DNA of 55,630 bases from DASZMX01 sp035551475. Its GTDB lineage: Bacteria; Verrucomicrobiota; Verrucomicrobiia; Limisphaerales; Palsa-1400. Below, in pieces: positions 26,407-35,739 of the stretch. A program made the translations under genes and the position numbers. The stretch is from assembly GCA_035551475.1 (NCBI GenBank), contig DASZMX010000006.1, positions 1-55,630 of the forward strand, written 5' to 3'. How positions within the stretch are numbered: the first letter of the stretch is position 1; every line of letters begins with the position of its first letter. The notes under the pieces are model-generated. The model was not told the DNA's origin. It worked only from the letters and a program-made list of their open reading frames with translations, and did not search any database.

Positions 26407-26812
26407 CCCGTCAGAAACCGAAGCCCTCGGCGAAGCGTGGGCGGTCGAGGCGCGACCCGGCTGGGTCATCGGACTGTCGGGCGGCTTGGGCGCAGGCAAA
26501 ACGCAATTGACGCGCGGCCTCGCGCGCGGCCTCGGCTGCGCGAGCCGCGTGCATTCGCCGACGTTCGCCCTGGTGAATGAATATCACGGCGGACGCTGCG
26601 CGCTGCATCACCTGGATCTCTATCGTCTGGCGGGGCCGGACGAAATCATCCGCGCCGGTTTGGAGATTTATTTGACACGTCCGGACGGCATTGCGGTGGT
26701 GGAATGGATTGAGCGCTGGGAGCCGGGCGTCATCGCCCTGGGCCGGCGCGTGCGGATTCTTTGTCCCAGCGAAACGGAGCGGGAAATTCAATATGAAGAT
26801 TTTGGCCATTGA
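26384..26812 (+). CDS. tsaE: tRNA t6A biosynthesis ATPase TsaE
   Basis: ATPase that supports TsaB-TsaD-TsaC in making the t6A37 modification of ANN-reading tRNAs. The ATG at 26384 gives 142 residues starting MATFISHSPSETEALG; an in-frame upstream ATG at 26360 would lie deeper inside thiL. Motifs: Walker A GGLGAGKTQLTRGLARGLG, HSPTFALVNEYHGG, HLDLYRL and VEWIERW, all standard for TsaE. It overlaps thiL at its 5' end and tsaB by 20 bases at its 3' end. Confidence 0.94.
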   Translation: MATFISHSPSETEALGEAWAVEARPGWVIGLSGGLGAGKTQLTRGLARGLGCASRVHSPTFALVNEYHGGRCALHHLDLYRLAGPDEIIRAGLEIYLTRPDGIAVVEWIERWEPGVIALGRRVRILCPSETEREIQYEDFGH

Positions 26813-27434
26813 ATGTTCCTCGAGCCAGCGGAGCGTCGCGGCGCTGGATGAGGCAGGCGCGTTGCTGGGCGCGGCTCGCGAATGGGAAGGGCGCAACGCC
26901 ATCGCTTTGGTGGAGCGTGCCCTTGCGTCGGCAAAACTGGAGCGTGAGGACATCGGTGTGGTGGCCGTCGGGTTGGGGCCTGGGTCTTACACCGGCATTC
27001 GTGGCGCCGTGGCGCTGGCGCAAGGCTGGCAGTTGGGGCGCGCCGCGCAACTGCTCGGCATCAGCAGCGTCGATGCCCTGGCGGCGCAAGCGCAACACGA
27101 GAATCTGCGCGGCCCGGTGAATATTATTATCGACGCCCAGCGGCAGGAATTTTATCTCGCCCGTTTTGAAATTACGGCGGAAGAGCGGAGGGTCGTTGAG
27201 CCCTTGCGTTTGGCGTCGCGCAGCGACCTGGAAAAGGTGGCGGGTGATGGAATCATGGCGGGGCCGGGCGCGGCGGCCTGGTTTCCGAGAGCGCTCAATC
27301 TTTATCCGGACGCCGCGACCTTGGGGCGATTGGCCGCCGCGCGGAGCGATTTCATCCCGGGCGAGAAGCTGGCGCCCATTTATTTACGGGCGGTGGAATT
27401 TAAAAAGGGGCCGGTCCCCAGAATTGTGCCGTAA
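26793..27434 (+). CDS. tsaB: tRNA t6A biosynthesis protein TsaB
   Basis: Inactive Kae1/ASKHA homologue that forms a heterodimer with TsaD in t6A synthesis. The ATG at 26793 yields 213 residues starting MKILAIECSSSQRSVAAL, the family start, with the key block VGLGPGSYTGIRGAVALAQGWQL and LLGISSVDALAAQ. The open frame upstream of this ATG overlaps tsaE and has no relation to the family. It overlaps tsaE by 20 bases and closes the operon; tsaD is not in the window. Confidence 0.93.
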   Translation: MKILAIECSSSQRSVAALDEAGALLGAAREWEGRNAIALVERALASAKLEREDIGVVAVGLGPGSYTGIRGAVALAQGWQLGRAAQLLGISSVDALAAQAQHENLRGPVNIIIDAQRQEFYLARFEITAEERRVVEPLRLASRSDLEKVAGDGIMAGPGAAAWFPRALNLYPDAATLGRLAAARSDFIPGEKLAPIYLRAVEFKKGPVPRIVP

Positions 27435-27463
27435 AAAAAGCGGCGGCCCTCAGGCCGCCGCTT
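27433..27463 (-). terminator. Intrinsic terminator of the rng/mre operon
   Basis: An 11-base perfect stem AAGCGGCGGCC/GGCCGCCGCTT (27438-27448 with 27453-27463) with loop CTCA is followed on the minus strand by seven T (A-run 27433-27439). It lies between convergent tsaB and rng, 20 bases after the rng stop. It may also slow transcription from tsaB, but no T-run exists on the plus side. Confidence 0.88.
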
Positions 27464-27483
27464 GTGCTGGCTATTGAATCCAA

Positions 27484-29493
27484 TCAGGCCCCGACGCTGG
27501 CGAGTTCTTCGTTGGTGGCGACGTTGACGATTTTGAATTGTTCGGCGTGGAACGAGGGCTCCGGGCGGAACGACAGTTTTCCGAAATAGCGTTTTTCCAT
27601 TTCGATGATGAGCTTTTCATCCTCGGTGCGGAGGCGCTCCAAAACGGTGGGATGCACCGCGATGCGGAGTTGGAAATCCGATTCGTCGCGCGAGCGTTTC
27701 TTGAGGATTTCGTTGAGCTTGCGCTGGATTTCGACGCTCATGGTGATGGAGCTCTTGACCTTGCCGCGGCCCTTGCAATAGGGGCAATCGTCATAGACGG
27801 CCGAGCGGACGCTCTCCGAATGGCGCTGGCGGGTCATTTCCATCAGGCCCAATTGCGAGATGGGCAGCACGTGCGTCTTGGCGCGGTCGCGGCGCAGGCC
27901 ATCCTTGATCCGCTGGTAAACCTGTTGTTGATCGCGGCGCGATTTCATGTCGATGAAATCCAGGACAATCAAGCCGCCCATGTTGCGCAAGCGCAGCTGC
28001 CGGGTGATTTCCTCGGCCGCCTCGATGTTCACTTTGAGAATGGTCGATTCCTGGTCTTTGCCGCTCTTGTGGCGTCCAGTATTGACGTCGATGGCCACGA
28101 GCGCCTCCGTTTCGTCGATGACGATGTAACCGCCGCTGCGCAAATGGACCTGGCGCGAGAACGCATTTTCCAACTGCCGGGTGATGTTAAAGCGGTCAAA
28201 AATCGGCTGATGCTCATTGTAGAGCTTCACCTTGTCGGCCGAGCGGGAGGAAATCCGCGAGATCAGCTCGCGAATGCGGTCGTACGCGGGCGGATGATCG
28301 ACGACAATCCGCGCGACATCCTCGGTGAGAAAATCGCGCACGGTGCGCTCGATCAAATCCGGCTCCTGGAACACGCAGGTGGCGGGCGGACGGGTCTTGA
28401 TTTGTTCCTGGATGATTTTCCACTGCTCGAGCAGCAGGGCCAGATCGAGGATGAAATAACGCTTCTGCTGGCCTTCGCCGGCGGTGCGCATGATCACGCC
28501 CATGCCTTCGGGAATGTTGATTTCGCGCAGGATTTTCTTGAGGCGCTGGCGCTCCTCATGGTTTTCGATTTTGCGCGAAATGCCGCATTGGTCGGAATTG
28601 GGCAGGAGCACCAGGTAACGGCCTGGCAAGACCAGGTTTGTCGTCACGCGCGGTCCCTTGGTGCCGATGGGCCCCTTGGTCACCTGCACGATGATTTCAC
28701 TGCCTGGCGGATAGAGGCGCGGGATGTCCTTTTGCGTGATGCGCGGGCGCTCCCGGCGCTTGGGCGTCTCGCGCTCCACCACTTCCACGCCGCTGTCAAA
28801 GCTGCTGGGGACGATGTCCCAATAGTGCAGGAAGGCGTTTTTCTCGAAGCCGATGTCCACGAAGGCGGCTTTCAGGCCATCCTCAAGATTGCGGACTTTG
28901 CCCTTGAAAATGCTGCCGACCAAACGCTCCTCAGTCGTGCGTTCAATGGTGAATTCCTCCAGCTTGCCTTCTTCATGGACCGCCACGCGCGTTTCGAGCG
29001 ATTCCGCGTTGATGATGATTTCCTTATGCGGGCGGTTGTCCGGCTTGATGATGCGCTGGACGCGCTTAATGATATTATTGACGCCGCTTTTCAGCGTTTG
29101 GACGACGCCCTGGCCCTGCGGCTTGAGCTCGACCGGCTCGAACTTTTCTTCCTGCACTTCGTCCGGCGTGTCCAGGTTGGGACGGCGGAAGTCGCGGCGG
29201 CGCCGGTTCGGCTGGCGGTCGCGTTCACGGTCGTCCTTTCGGGGTTCGCCCGGCTCGCCCGCGGGAGACGGCGGCCCTTCCGGCGGCAGGCCGGCGGCGA
29301 CGTTTTCGGCGCGTTCCACTTCCTCCTCGTGGCGGGCGCGCTCGAACACAGAGTCCGGCTTTTTTTCGCTGGTGGCTTCGGCGCGCGCCTCCAGGGCCTT
29401 GCCGTCGGGTTTGTGGGGTTGCTGCCCCAGGCCGCCCGGGGGGCGGAAGCGCATGCCGCCACGGCGGCGGCGGGAAAAATTTCTGTCACTCAT
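27484..29493 (-). CDS. rng: Ribonuclease G/E family endoribonuclease
   Basis: Single-strand endoribonuclease for rRNA maturation and mRNA decay. Of 669 residues, about 1-125 form an Arg-rich, Gly/Pro-rich, probably disordered extension (SRRRRGGMRFRPPGG, QPNRRRRDFRR). The catalytic part then shows the start KEIIINAESLETRVAVHEEGKLEEF, an S1 RNA-binding domain (GSIFKGKVRNLEDGLKAAFVDIG), the GISRKIE region, the DNase I-like active site with EALVAIDVNTGRHKSG and GGLIVLDFIDM, and the zinc-link CPYC (C570, C573). There is no long C-terminal scaffold, so it is RNase G-like with an added basic N-terminus. It is the last gene of the rod/mre operon, 3 bases after rodA. Confidence 0.94.
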   Translation of the reverse strand: MSDRNFSRRRRGGMRFRPPGGLGQQPHKPDGKALEARAEATSEKKPDSVFERARHEEEVERAENVAAGLPPEGPPSPAGEPGEPRKDDRERDRQPNRRRRDFRRPNLDTPDEVQEEKFEPVELKPQGQGVVQTLKSGVNNIIKRVQRIIKPDNRPHKEIIINAESLETRVAVHEEGKLEEFTIERTTEERLVGSIFKGKVRNLEDGLKAAFVDIGFEKNAFLHYWDIVPSSFDSGVEVVERETPKRRERPRITQKDIPRLYPPGSEIIVQVTKGPIGTKGPRVTTNLVLPGRYLVLLPNSDQCGISRKIENHEERQRLKKILREINIPEGMGVIMRTAGEGQQKRYFILDLALLLEQWKIIQEQIKTRPPATCVFQEPDLIERTVRDFLTEDVARIVVDHPPAYDRIRELISRISSRSADKVKLYNEHQPIFDRFNITRQLENAFSRQVHLRSGGYIVIDETEALVAIDVNTGRHKSGKDQESTILKVNIEAAEEITRQLRLRNMGGLIVLDFIDMKSRRDQQQVYQRIKDGLRRDRAKTHVLPISQLGLMEMTRQRHSESVRSAVYDDCPYCKGRGKVKSSITMSVEIQRKLNEILKKRSRDESDFQLRIAVHPTVLERLRTEDEKLIIEMEKRYFGKLSFRPEPSFHAEQFKIVNVATNEELASVGA

Positions 29494-29496
29494 AAT

Positions 29497-30696
29497 TTAA
29501 TAAGACCTCCGATAGATGTGCACATTGTGCAGAATGCCGATGGCGATCAGCGAGCATATCACCGACGAGCCGCCATAACTAAGCAGGGGCAGGGGGATGC
29601 CCGTCACCGGCATTAAGCGAATATTCATTCCGATGTTGATAAAGACGTGGCAAAACAAGAGGGTCACCACGCCCGCCGCCAGCAGTTGTCCGAGGCGATC
29701 GCGCGCCTGGCTGGCGATTTTGATCCCGCTAAAAAGGAGCGCGGCATAAAGCGTCAGGATCACGACGCTGCCCACAAAACCTTCCTCCTCGGCGATGACC
29801 GAGAAAATGAAATCGTTGTGTGCTCCGGCCTGCGGCAAAAATCCCAGGGCGTATTGCGTCCCCTGCCGCCAGCCTTTTCCACTCAATCCACCCGAACCCA
29901 CCGAGATGAGCGCTTGTTCGACGTTGTAACTTTTGTCGCGCAGCTCTTTCTCCACCGCTTTGCGCTCATCCGGCGCGACCTTGCGCAAGGCGAGGTCGCC
30001 GCCGAAATATGTCACCAGCCGGTCTTTTTGGTAGGATTTGATGAATTTCAAATTGGGGGCGAACAGAACCGTCGCCACCAAGAGAATGGCCAAAACTCCC
30101 AATCCCGCCACCAGCCGCGCGATGTAGCGGCCGGGCACGCCGGCCACAAACATCATCGTTAAACCGATGGGCAGAAAAACCATGGCCGAACCCAGGTCCG
30201 GCTCTTTTAAAATTAAAATAAAAGGCAGCGCCGCCAGCCCCAGCGCCTGCCAGAAGATTTTGCGCGTCCGCAATTCCTCCAGCGGCCGGCTCAGAAATCC
30301 AGCCATCATGAGGATGAATGCGATTTTGGCAAATTCCGACGGCTGCAAGCTGAAATTCCCCGGCAACATGATCCAGCGCCGTCCGCCCAGGCGCGTCACT
30401 CCGACCGCCAGGACGACGAGCAGCGCGCCAATCGCCAGCCAGTAAATCACCGTGGACCACCGTGTCAGGCTGGAATAATCCACCGCGCAAATCGCGCCCG
30501 CGGCGAGGGCTCCGAGGGTAAACCAAATGATCTGATGAAAATAGGTTTGCCGCCACCACAGCACACCCTTCATGGCCTCGCGTCCGCCCGTGGCGCTGTA
30601 AATAAACAGCACTCCCAAAATAGCCAGGCACAACGCCGCGCCCAACAGAGGCCAGTCGAACCCGCTTTTCTTGTCGTTTTGGTTTAGCCCGATCAT
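29497..30696 (-). CDS. rodA: Rod-shape peptidoglycan glycosyltransferase RodA
   Basis: SEDS-family polytopic membrane protein (399 residues, about ten hydrophobic segments) that polymerises glycan strands of the side wall together with PBP2. Signatures include LGVLFIYSATGG near the start, GGRRWIMLPGNFSLQPSEFAKIAF (the SEDS block), LKEPDLGSAMVFLPIG with the catalytic-region Asp, and the final INIGMNIRLMPVTGIPLPLLSYGGSSV. The gene starts one base after the mrdA stop, in the classical mre-rod order. Confidence 0.95.
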   Translation of the reverse strand: MIGLNQNDKKSGFDWPLLGAALCLAILGVLFIYSATGGREAMKGVLWWRQTYFHQIIWFTLGALAAGAICAVDYSSLTRWSTVIYWLAIGALLVVLAVGVTRLGGRRWIMLPGNFSLQPSEFAKIAFILMMAGFLSRPLEELRTRKIFWQALGLAALPFILILKEPDLGSAMVFLPIGLTMMFVAGVPGRYIARLVAGLGVLAILLVATVLFAPNLKFIKSYQKDRLVTYFGGDLALRKVAPDERKAVEKELRDKSYNVEQALISVGSGGLSGKGWRQGTQYALGFLPQAGAHNDFIFSVIAEEEGFVGSVVILTLYAALLFSGIKIASQARDRLGQLLAAGVVTLLFCHVFINIGMNIRLMPVTGIPLPLLSYGGSSVICSLIAIGILHNVHIYRRSY

Positions 30697-30697
30697 T

Positions 30698-32692
30698 TTA
30701 ATTCCGCCCGCTCATCGCGGCCACCATGCCGCGCGCGGGACCGCCCCCTTGCTCCATTTTCAGGAGCGCCGCATAAATTTTTTCCGCCGCCGGCGCGCAG
30801 CTCAGGCCGCCGGAAATTCCGTGGTCCACCATCACCACCACCGCGTAACGCGGGTTTTCAAACGGCCCGTACGAGACGAACCACGTCGTCTTGTAGGGCG
30901 TGCGGTCTGAGCCTTTGACTTCCGCCGTGCCGGTTTTCCCCGCGACGCGGAATCCCGGCAGCAACGGGCTCTTGTCTTGCCGATTATGAAAGGCATCGAA
31001 GGCAGTGCCGTTGCCGAGCAGCGGGTCGCTCACTTCGGTGTCCTGCACCATGGCGTGGCGAATGAGCGCGAGGTGTTCGGGGTTGATGGCGACATGATCG
31101 CGAATTCGCCCCGGCGCCACCAGCTCTTCGTAAGTGTCCGAATCTACGTGATGCAATTTCTCCACCACGCGCGGCCAAAACAAAACGCCGCCATTGGCAA
31201 TCGCCGCCGTGAACACCGCCATCTGCAAGGGCGACACCGTGATTTCCTGCCCGATGCAAACATCCGCGAGGCTGTGCTGCAACGCCGCTTGCGAAGCCTC
31301 GCTCGGCGCAGGCACATAACCCGCGACTTCCTGCGGCCCGAGGCGTGTCTTCTCGCCGAGATGAAAGCGCCGCGCCACCTCCAGCAGCTTGCGCAACCCG
31401 GCGTATTTAATGCCTTTCTCGATGAAGTAGGTGTTGCTGGAGCGATAAAACGCGCGGTTAAAATCAAACTTCCCCGGGCCAGCGGTGTCCGCAATGACGT
31501 GGCGCGTGCCGGGCGCCTGGTAGGCCCCGGGGCTGTCAAATATTTCGTTCGGATTCAGCCCGTTTTCCAGGCAGGCGATGGCCGTGACAATCTTGAAGGT
31601 GGAGCCCGGCGCGAACGCTCCGCCGATCGCGCGGTTTAATTGCGGGGAAAGCTCGGGATTGTTGAGCCGCTCCCACTCGGCGGGCGTCGGCGCCGGGATG
31701 AAATTGTTGGGGTCAAACGTCGGGCTCGACGCCATCGCCAGAATGTCCCCGTTGCGGATATCCAGGACGACGGCGGCGCCGCGAACATTGGCGATGGCGC
31801 TGGCCAGGGCGGCCTCGGCCGTCCGCTGCACGTTCAAGTCTATTGTCAAATAAACGTCATCTCCCGGCTCGCTGGGGCTGTCGATTTCCTCGCGCTGGCG
31901 GTAGCTCAGGTTATTGACCAGCACGGATTTCACGCCCGTTTGGCCGCGCAAAGCGTCGTCAAACATTTTTTCGATGCCGCTGCGCCCTTCGTAATTTGGC
32001 AATGAATAGCGGAAGGAAGCCTCCGGATCTTTGCGTTGCACGAAGCCCAACAGATGCGCCGCGGTCGTGCCATACGGGTAGAAGCGCACGGGTTGGGTTT
32101 CGAGCTCGATGGAGGATTGGCCGGAGAATTGTTCAGCGAAAATGGCCACCTGGCGCGGCGTTAGGTCGGACAAAATTGGATATGGCACGTAGGGATACTC
32201 GGTATAATGCTTCAGAAACCGGTTAGTGTCAAAGCTCGTCGGTTCATTCAAGGCGGCAGTCACCTGGGCGCTAATGCCGCCCACGACGTCGCAATCGGCG
32301 GCCAGTTGCAATTGCCGGCGCACCGCCGCCTTGAGCGCGGGATGCTTGCCGCCGGCCGCCACGGCGGGCATCCGCTGGCGGTATGCGGCGCTCAAGCTGG
32401 CATATTGGTCATCGAACTGCCGTTGCAAGCCTTCCAGGTAAAGATCGGCATTGTAGCGCGGCCGGTTTTCCGCCAGGGCGCGTCCGTTGCGGTCAAGAAT
32501 TTTTCCGCGCACCGGCGCAATGGCCACGGTGCGAAAGGATTGCTTGCGCAGGTTGTTTTCAAAACGGGAGGCAAAGGCAATTTGCACAAACCAGAGCCCC
32601 GCCAGCAAAACGAACAAGCCCAGCCCCACTCCCACTGCGAGAAATTGCAGGGGACGGTCATCGCGCCGCCATAAGTTCAACATGAAGCTCAT
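30698..32692 (-). CDS. mrdA: Penicillin-binding protein 2 (class B transpeptidase)
   Basis: D,D-transpeptidase of the elongasome, paired with RodA. The 664-residue product has a short cytoplasmic start, one membrane anchor (about 17-40), a pedestal domain (RGKILDRNGRALAEN), and the penicillin-binding domain with active-site S364 in PGSTFKIV (SxxK), S418-S-N420 (SxN) and K586-T-G in AGKTGTAEV. All catalytic motifs are intact. The start overlaps the mreD stop by 4 bases. Length matches the family (about 600-680). Confidence 0.95.
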   Translation of the reverse strand: MSFMLNLWRRDDRPLQFLAVGVGLGLFVLLAGLWFVQIAFASRFENNLRKQSFRTVAIAPVRGKILDRNGRALAENRPRYNADLYLEGLQRQFDDQYASLSAAYRQRMPAVAAGGKHPALKAAVRRQLQLAADCDVVGGISAQVTAALNEPTSFDTNRFLKHYTEYPYVPYPILSDLTPRQVAIFAEQFSGQSSIELETQPVRFYPYGTTAAHLLGFVQRKDPEASFRYSLPNYEGRSGIEKMFDDALRGQTGVKSVLVNNLSYRQREEIDSPSEPGDDVYLTIDLNVQRTAEAALASAIANVRGAAVVLDIRNGDILAMASSPTFDPNNFIPAPTPAEWERLNNPELSPQLNRAIGGAFAPGSTFKIVTAIACLENGLNPNEIFDSPGAYQAPGTRHVIADTAGPGKFDFNRAFYRSSNTYFIEKGIKYAGLRKLLEVARRFHLGEKTRLGPQEVAGYVPAPSEASQAALQHSLADVCIGQEITVSPLQMAVFTAAIANGGVLFWPRVVEKLHHVDSDTYEELVAPGRIRDHVAINPEHLALIRHAMVQDTEVSDPLLGNGTAFDAFHNRQDKSPLLPGFRVAGKTGTAEVKGSDRTPYKTTWFVSYGPFENPRYAVVVMVDHGISGGLSCAPAAEKIYAALLKMEQGGGPARGMVAAMSGRN

Positions 32693-33240
32693 AGGCGCCC
32701 TCGCTTGATTTCCCGGTCGGGGCGGAAACTGGATTGCGTGGCCGGCTGGTAGTCGAAGGATTGGTGCAGCTTGTCAAACATCGCAAACAGGAGCGGTGTC
32801 GCCAGCGCCCCGCCCACGATCATCACCAGCCACTGCCAGAGCGTGTGCCAGTTCAGCAACGGGGCGCTGCCGAGGTTGAGCATCAGGAACAGTGTCGCCA
32901 ACGGCTGCAGCGCGCACGCCGCGGCGCCGAGCATGAATTGCGCGTGCCGGCTTTCGCGCAACAGCAATTCCCGCGCGCCATCAATCACAAAGCCAATGGC
33001 AAAAAGCGGCAAGATGCTGATCCCGAGGGGATTCGCCGACACCGCGTCAAAGCACAAACCGCCGCCGATGGCCAGGGCGGCAATCACCCAAATGTCGTTG
33101 GTCAACGCCGTGTAAACCATCAAGGCCGGCAGCACGTCGATTTGCGCGCCCAGGATCGCGCGCGGCAAGTTCCACGAGGCTTCCACAAAGACCGCGAGAT
33201 ACGCGGCCGCAAGGATGAAAGTGGTGTGCAGCCAGTTCAT
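32689..33240 (-). CDS. mreD: Rod shape-determining protein MreD
   Basis: Small integral membrane protein of the elongasome. The ATG at 33240 overlaps the mreC stop by 4 bases (ATGA) and gives 183 residues with five or six hydrophobic segments (TTFILAAAYLAVFVEAS, VLPALMVYTALTN, IWVIAALAIGGGLCFDAVS, LLFAIGFVI region, LATLFLMLNLG, WLVMIVGGALATPLLFAMF). The open frame extends upstream within mreC but that part is not membrane-like. Identity rests on topology and the mreC-mreD-mrdA order. Confidence 0.88.
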   Translation of the reverse strand: MNWLHTTFILAAAYLAVFVEASWNLPRAILGAQIDVLPALMVYTALTNDIWVIAALAIGGGLCFDAVSANPLGISILPLFAIGFVIDGARELLLRESRHAQFMLGAAACALQPLATLFLMLNLGSAPLLNWHTLWQWLVMIVGGALATPLLFAMFDKLHQSFDYQPATQSSFRPDREIKRGRL

Positions 33241-34043
33241 GGCATCATCACCCACACCTCGTCCAACGAATTCAAATTCGCCGACAATTGCACCCGGGCC
33301 TCCTTGCTTAAACCATACTCCGTGGTGCGCACATCCACAATCTGCCCAATCGGGATGCCTTCGGGAAAGACGCCGCCGCCGCCCCACGTTTGCACCTTTT
33401 GCCCGGGAGTCACGCCGCTGTTTCCGGTGAGGTAGCCGAGGTCCACCATGTTGTTTTCCTGCGGCGCGGAAGAGCTGGATAAAATCACGCCGGTTTCGCC
33501 GCTGGCGGGGATTTTCGCGGCCACGCGCAAACTCGGATCGCCCAACAGCACGACTTGCGACCGGGTTTCGCCAACGCCGGAAATTTTTCCCACCAGGCCC
33601 GCGCTGGTCAGCACCGGCAGGTTGGGGCGCATCCCATCGCGCCGCCCCAAATCAATCTGGATGGCGCGCCACCAGTTGGAAGGATCGCGCGCGATGACGC
33701 GGGAGAGTTTGAGCTGCCACCGGGTGGAATGAGCCCACGCAAAGGCCGCGCGCAGGCGCGCGTTTTCGCGTTCGGTCGCCTGTTCTTGCTGGAGCCGGAT
33801 TTGCAGCTGGTCGTTCTGGCGTTTGAGTTCCTCCGCTTCCTCCACGAGTTGGCGGCGGGAAACCAAGGCGCCGCGCACCTGGGCTGTGGCTTCGTGGGAG
33901 GAGCCGGCCAGGCCGAATAAAGGCAGGAAGAGTCCGCTGATCGCCAGTTTGAATCTGCCGACAGTTTGCCCTGGAAGATGGAACAGAACCACCACCACGA
34001 GGGCCACTAAAATTACGACAATTAAATTCGGCTTCTTTAACAT
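33237..34043 (-). CDS. mreC: Rod shape-determining protein MreC
   Basis: Bitopic elongasome protein that links MreB to the PBP2-RodA pair in the periplasm. The 268 residues comprise an N-terminal membrane helix (about 7-25, LIVVILVALVVVVLF), a coiled coil (about 60-100, rich in Glu, Gln and Leu) and the paired beta-domain region with ARDPSNWWRAIQIDLGRRDGM, GLVGKISGVG and the Ser-rich loop GVILSSSSAPQENN. Its start is 24 bases after the mreB stop. Confidence 0.94.
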   Translation of the reverse strand: MLKKPNLIVVILVALVVVVLFHLPGQTVGRFKLAISGLFLPLFGLAGSSHEATAQVRGALVSRRQLVEEAEELKRQNDQLQIRLQQEQATERENARLRAAFAWAHSTRWQLKLSRVIARDPSNWWRAIQIDLGRRDGMRPNLPVLTSAGLVGKISGVGETRSQVVLLGDPSLRVAAKIPASGETGVILSSSSAPQENNMVDLGYLTGNSGVTPGQKVQTWGGGGVFPEGIPIGQIVDVRTTEYGLSKEARVQLSANLNSLDEVWVMMP

Positions 34044-34067
34044 CCCGCCCGCTTTCCGGGGCGAACT

Positions 34068-35093
34068 TCAACTTCTGGAAGAAGCAACTCGTTTCAAAAA
34101 CGCCAATTCTTGCAAGACTCGTCCCGTGCCCTCGGCCACCGCGCTCAGCGGATCATCCGCGATATGCACCGGCAGGCCAGTTTCCTTTGCCACCAGCTTA
34201 TCAATGCCGCGCAGCAAGGCTCCGCCTCCGGCCATCACGATCCCGCGTTCCACCAAATCGGCGGACAATTCCGGCGGGCAGCGCTCCAGCGTCAGGCGGA
34301 TGCTTTCCAGGATGCTCGAAAGAGGTTCCTTCAAGGCTTCTCGAATTTCTTCGGAACGAATCGACAATGTTCGCGGAAGGCCGGCGCTTAAATCGCGTCC
34401 TTTGACTTCCATCGACAGTTCTTGTTCCAGCGGGAAAGCGGAGCCGATCCTTATTTTGATCTCCTCCGCCGTCCGTTCGCCAATCATCATGTTATAGGCG
34501 CGCTTCATGTGCGCCATAATCGTCTCGTCAAACTCATCGCCCCCCACGCGCAAGCTCCGGCTGAACACAATGCCCGCCAGCGAAATAATCGCGATCTCAC
34601 ACGTTCCCCCGCCAATGTCCACGATCATGTTTCCCGCCGGCTCATGCACCGGCAGGCCCACTCCGATCGCCGACGCCATCGGCTGCTCGATCAAATACAC
34701 TTCCCGCGCTCCGGCGTGCGTGGCGGAATCTTTCACCGCCCGCTTTTCCACTTCGGTGATGCCCGAAGGCACGGCCACCACCACGCGCGGCGCGATCAAT
34801 TTCCGGTGGTGCACGCGTTGAATAAAATGGCGCAGCATCGCCTCGGTGATTTCAAAATCGGCAATCACGCCGTCCTTCATGGGGCGGATAGCGACGATAT
34901 TTCCCGGGGTGCGGCCCAGCATGCGCTTGGCTTCTTCGCCGACCGCCAGCACATTGGTGGTGCCGGCTTCAATCGCCACGACGGAAGGTTCCCGAAGCAC
35001 GATTCCCTGGTCGCGCACGTACACCAAGCAATTCGCGGTGCCCAAATCGATCCCGATATCGTTGGAAAAAAGGCTTTTAAATTGCGCTAGCAT
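34068..35093 (-). CDS. mreB: Rod shape-determining protein MreB
   Basis: Bacterial actin that guides side-wall synthesis under the inner membrane. The 341-residue product shows DIGIDLGTANCLVYVRDQGI (phosphate 1), AVPSGITEVEKRAVKDSA, the phosphate 2 loop MIVDIGGGTCEIAIISL, and GGGALLRGIDKLVAKETGLPV. Length is standard. It is the first gene of the six-gene minus-strand operon mreB-mreC-mreD-mrdA-rodA-rng. Confidence 0.97.
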   Translation of the reverse strand: MLAQFKSLFSNDIGIDLGTANCLVYVRDQGIVLREPSVVAIEAGTTNVLAVGEEAKRMLGRTPGNIVAIRPMKDGVIADFEITEAMLRHFIQRVHHRKLIAPRVVVAVPSGITEVEKRAVKDSATHAGAREVYLIEQPMASAIGVGLPVHEPAGNMIVDIGGGTCEIAIISLAGIVFSRSLRVGGDEFDETIMAHMKRAYNMMIGERTAEEIKIRIGSAFPLEQELSMEVKGRDLSAGLPRTLSIRSEEIREALKEPLSSILESIRLTLERCPPELSADLVERGIVMAGGGALLRGIDKLVAKETGLPVHIADDPLSAVAEGTGRVLQELAFLKRVASSRS

Positions 35094-35118
35094 GCATTCG
35101 CCTAATAATCCTGCGCAG

Positions 35119-35146
35119 GTTAAAGACCTTCCCCCTCTACGGTCAA
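35119..35146 (-). promoter_or_regulatory. Candidate sigma-70 promoter of the mreB operon
   Basis: Read on the minus strand: TTGACC (35146-35141), 16 bases, TTTAAC (35124-35119). The -35 box is five of six to consensus and the -10 box four of six. A transcript would start about 35112, leaving a short leader before the mreB ATG at 35093. Confidence 0.4.
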
Positions 35147-35259
35147 GACTTAAGGGAAAAGATGATTCTCAGACGCAAAAGCAATTTGTGCGGCTGGTCA
35201 TCAATTAGGGTTTTTGCCGATACCGCCGTACCGGTGGCGGGTGTAAAGATAATTCCAAC

Positions 35260-35733
35260 ATGGCAAACGAAAATAAAAACGAACATTCCAACATCACCCG
35301 CGAAAAAATGGTCCAACTGCTGAACGAGGACCTGGCGCGCGAATATCAGGCGATCATCGCCTACACAGTTTACAGCCAGATGATCAAGGGCGCTGAATAC
35401 ACGGACATCGCCCGCGAACTGGAAAAGCACGCCGGCGAGGAGCTCGACCATGCGATTAAAATCGCCAAGCAGATTGATTACCTGGGCGGCACGCCAGTGG
35501 TCACGCCCAAGCCGGTGAAATTGTCGGATGATCCCGCCGCCCTGCTGCGTTTCGATTTGGAGAACGAACAGGAGACGGTCGAAAATTACCGGCAGCGCAT
35601 TCGTCAGGCCGAAGCCTTGGGGGAATTCGCGCTGAGTGAAACTCTCCGCGGCATCATCGTGCAGGAGCAGGAGCACGAAATTGACCTCGCCGACGCGCTC
35701 GGGATCGAAGTCCCGCCGCCCAAGAAGTCCTGA
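35260..35733 (+). CDS. Ferritin-like / bacterioferritin-type diiron protein
   Basis: A 157-residue four-helix-bundle protein. The diiron ligands are visible in order: Glu in LAREYQAIIAY, ExxH in EKHAGEELDHAIKIA, Glu in DLENEQETVENY and ExxH in VQEQEHEIDLADALG. Bacterioferritin-like proteins store iron or detoxify peroxide in the cytoplasm. No Met positioned for haem binding is evident, so I do not call it a true bacterioferritin. It is monocistronic and divergent from the mre operon. Confidence 0.85.
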   Translation: MANENKNEHSNITREKMVQLLNEDLAREYQAIIAYTVYSQMIKGAEYTDIARELEKHAGEELDHAIKIAKQIDYLGGTPVVTPKPVKLSDDPAALLRFDLENEQETVENYRQRIRQAEALGEFALSETLRGIIVQEQEHEIDLADALGIEVPPPKKS

Positions 35734-35739
35734 ACCAAC

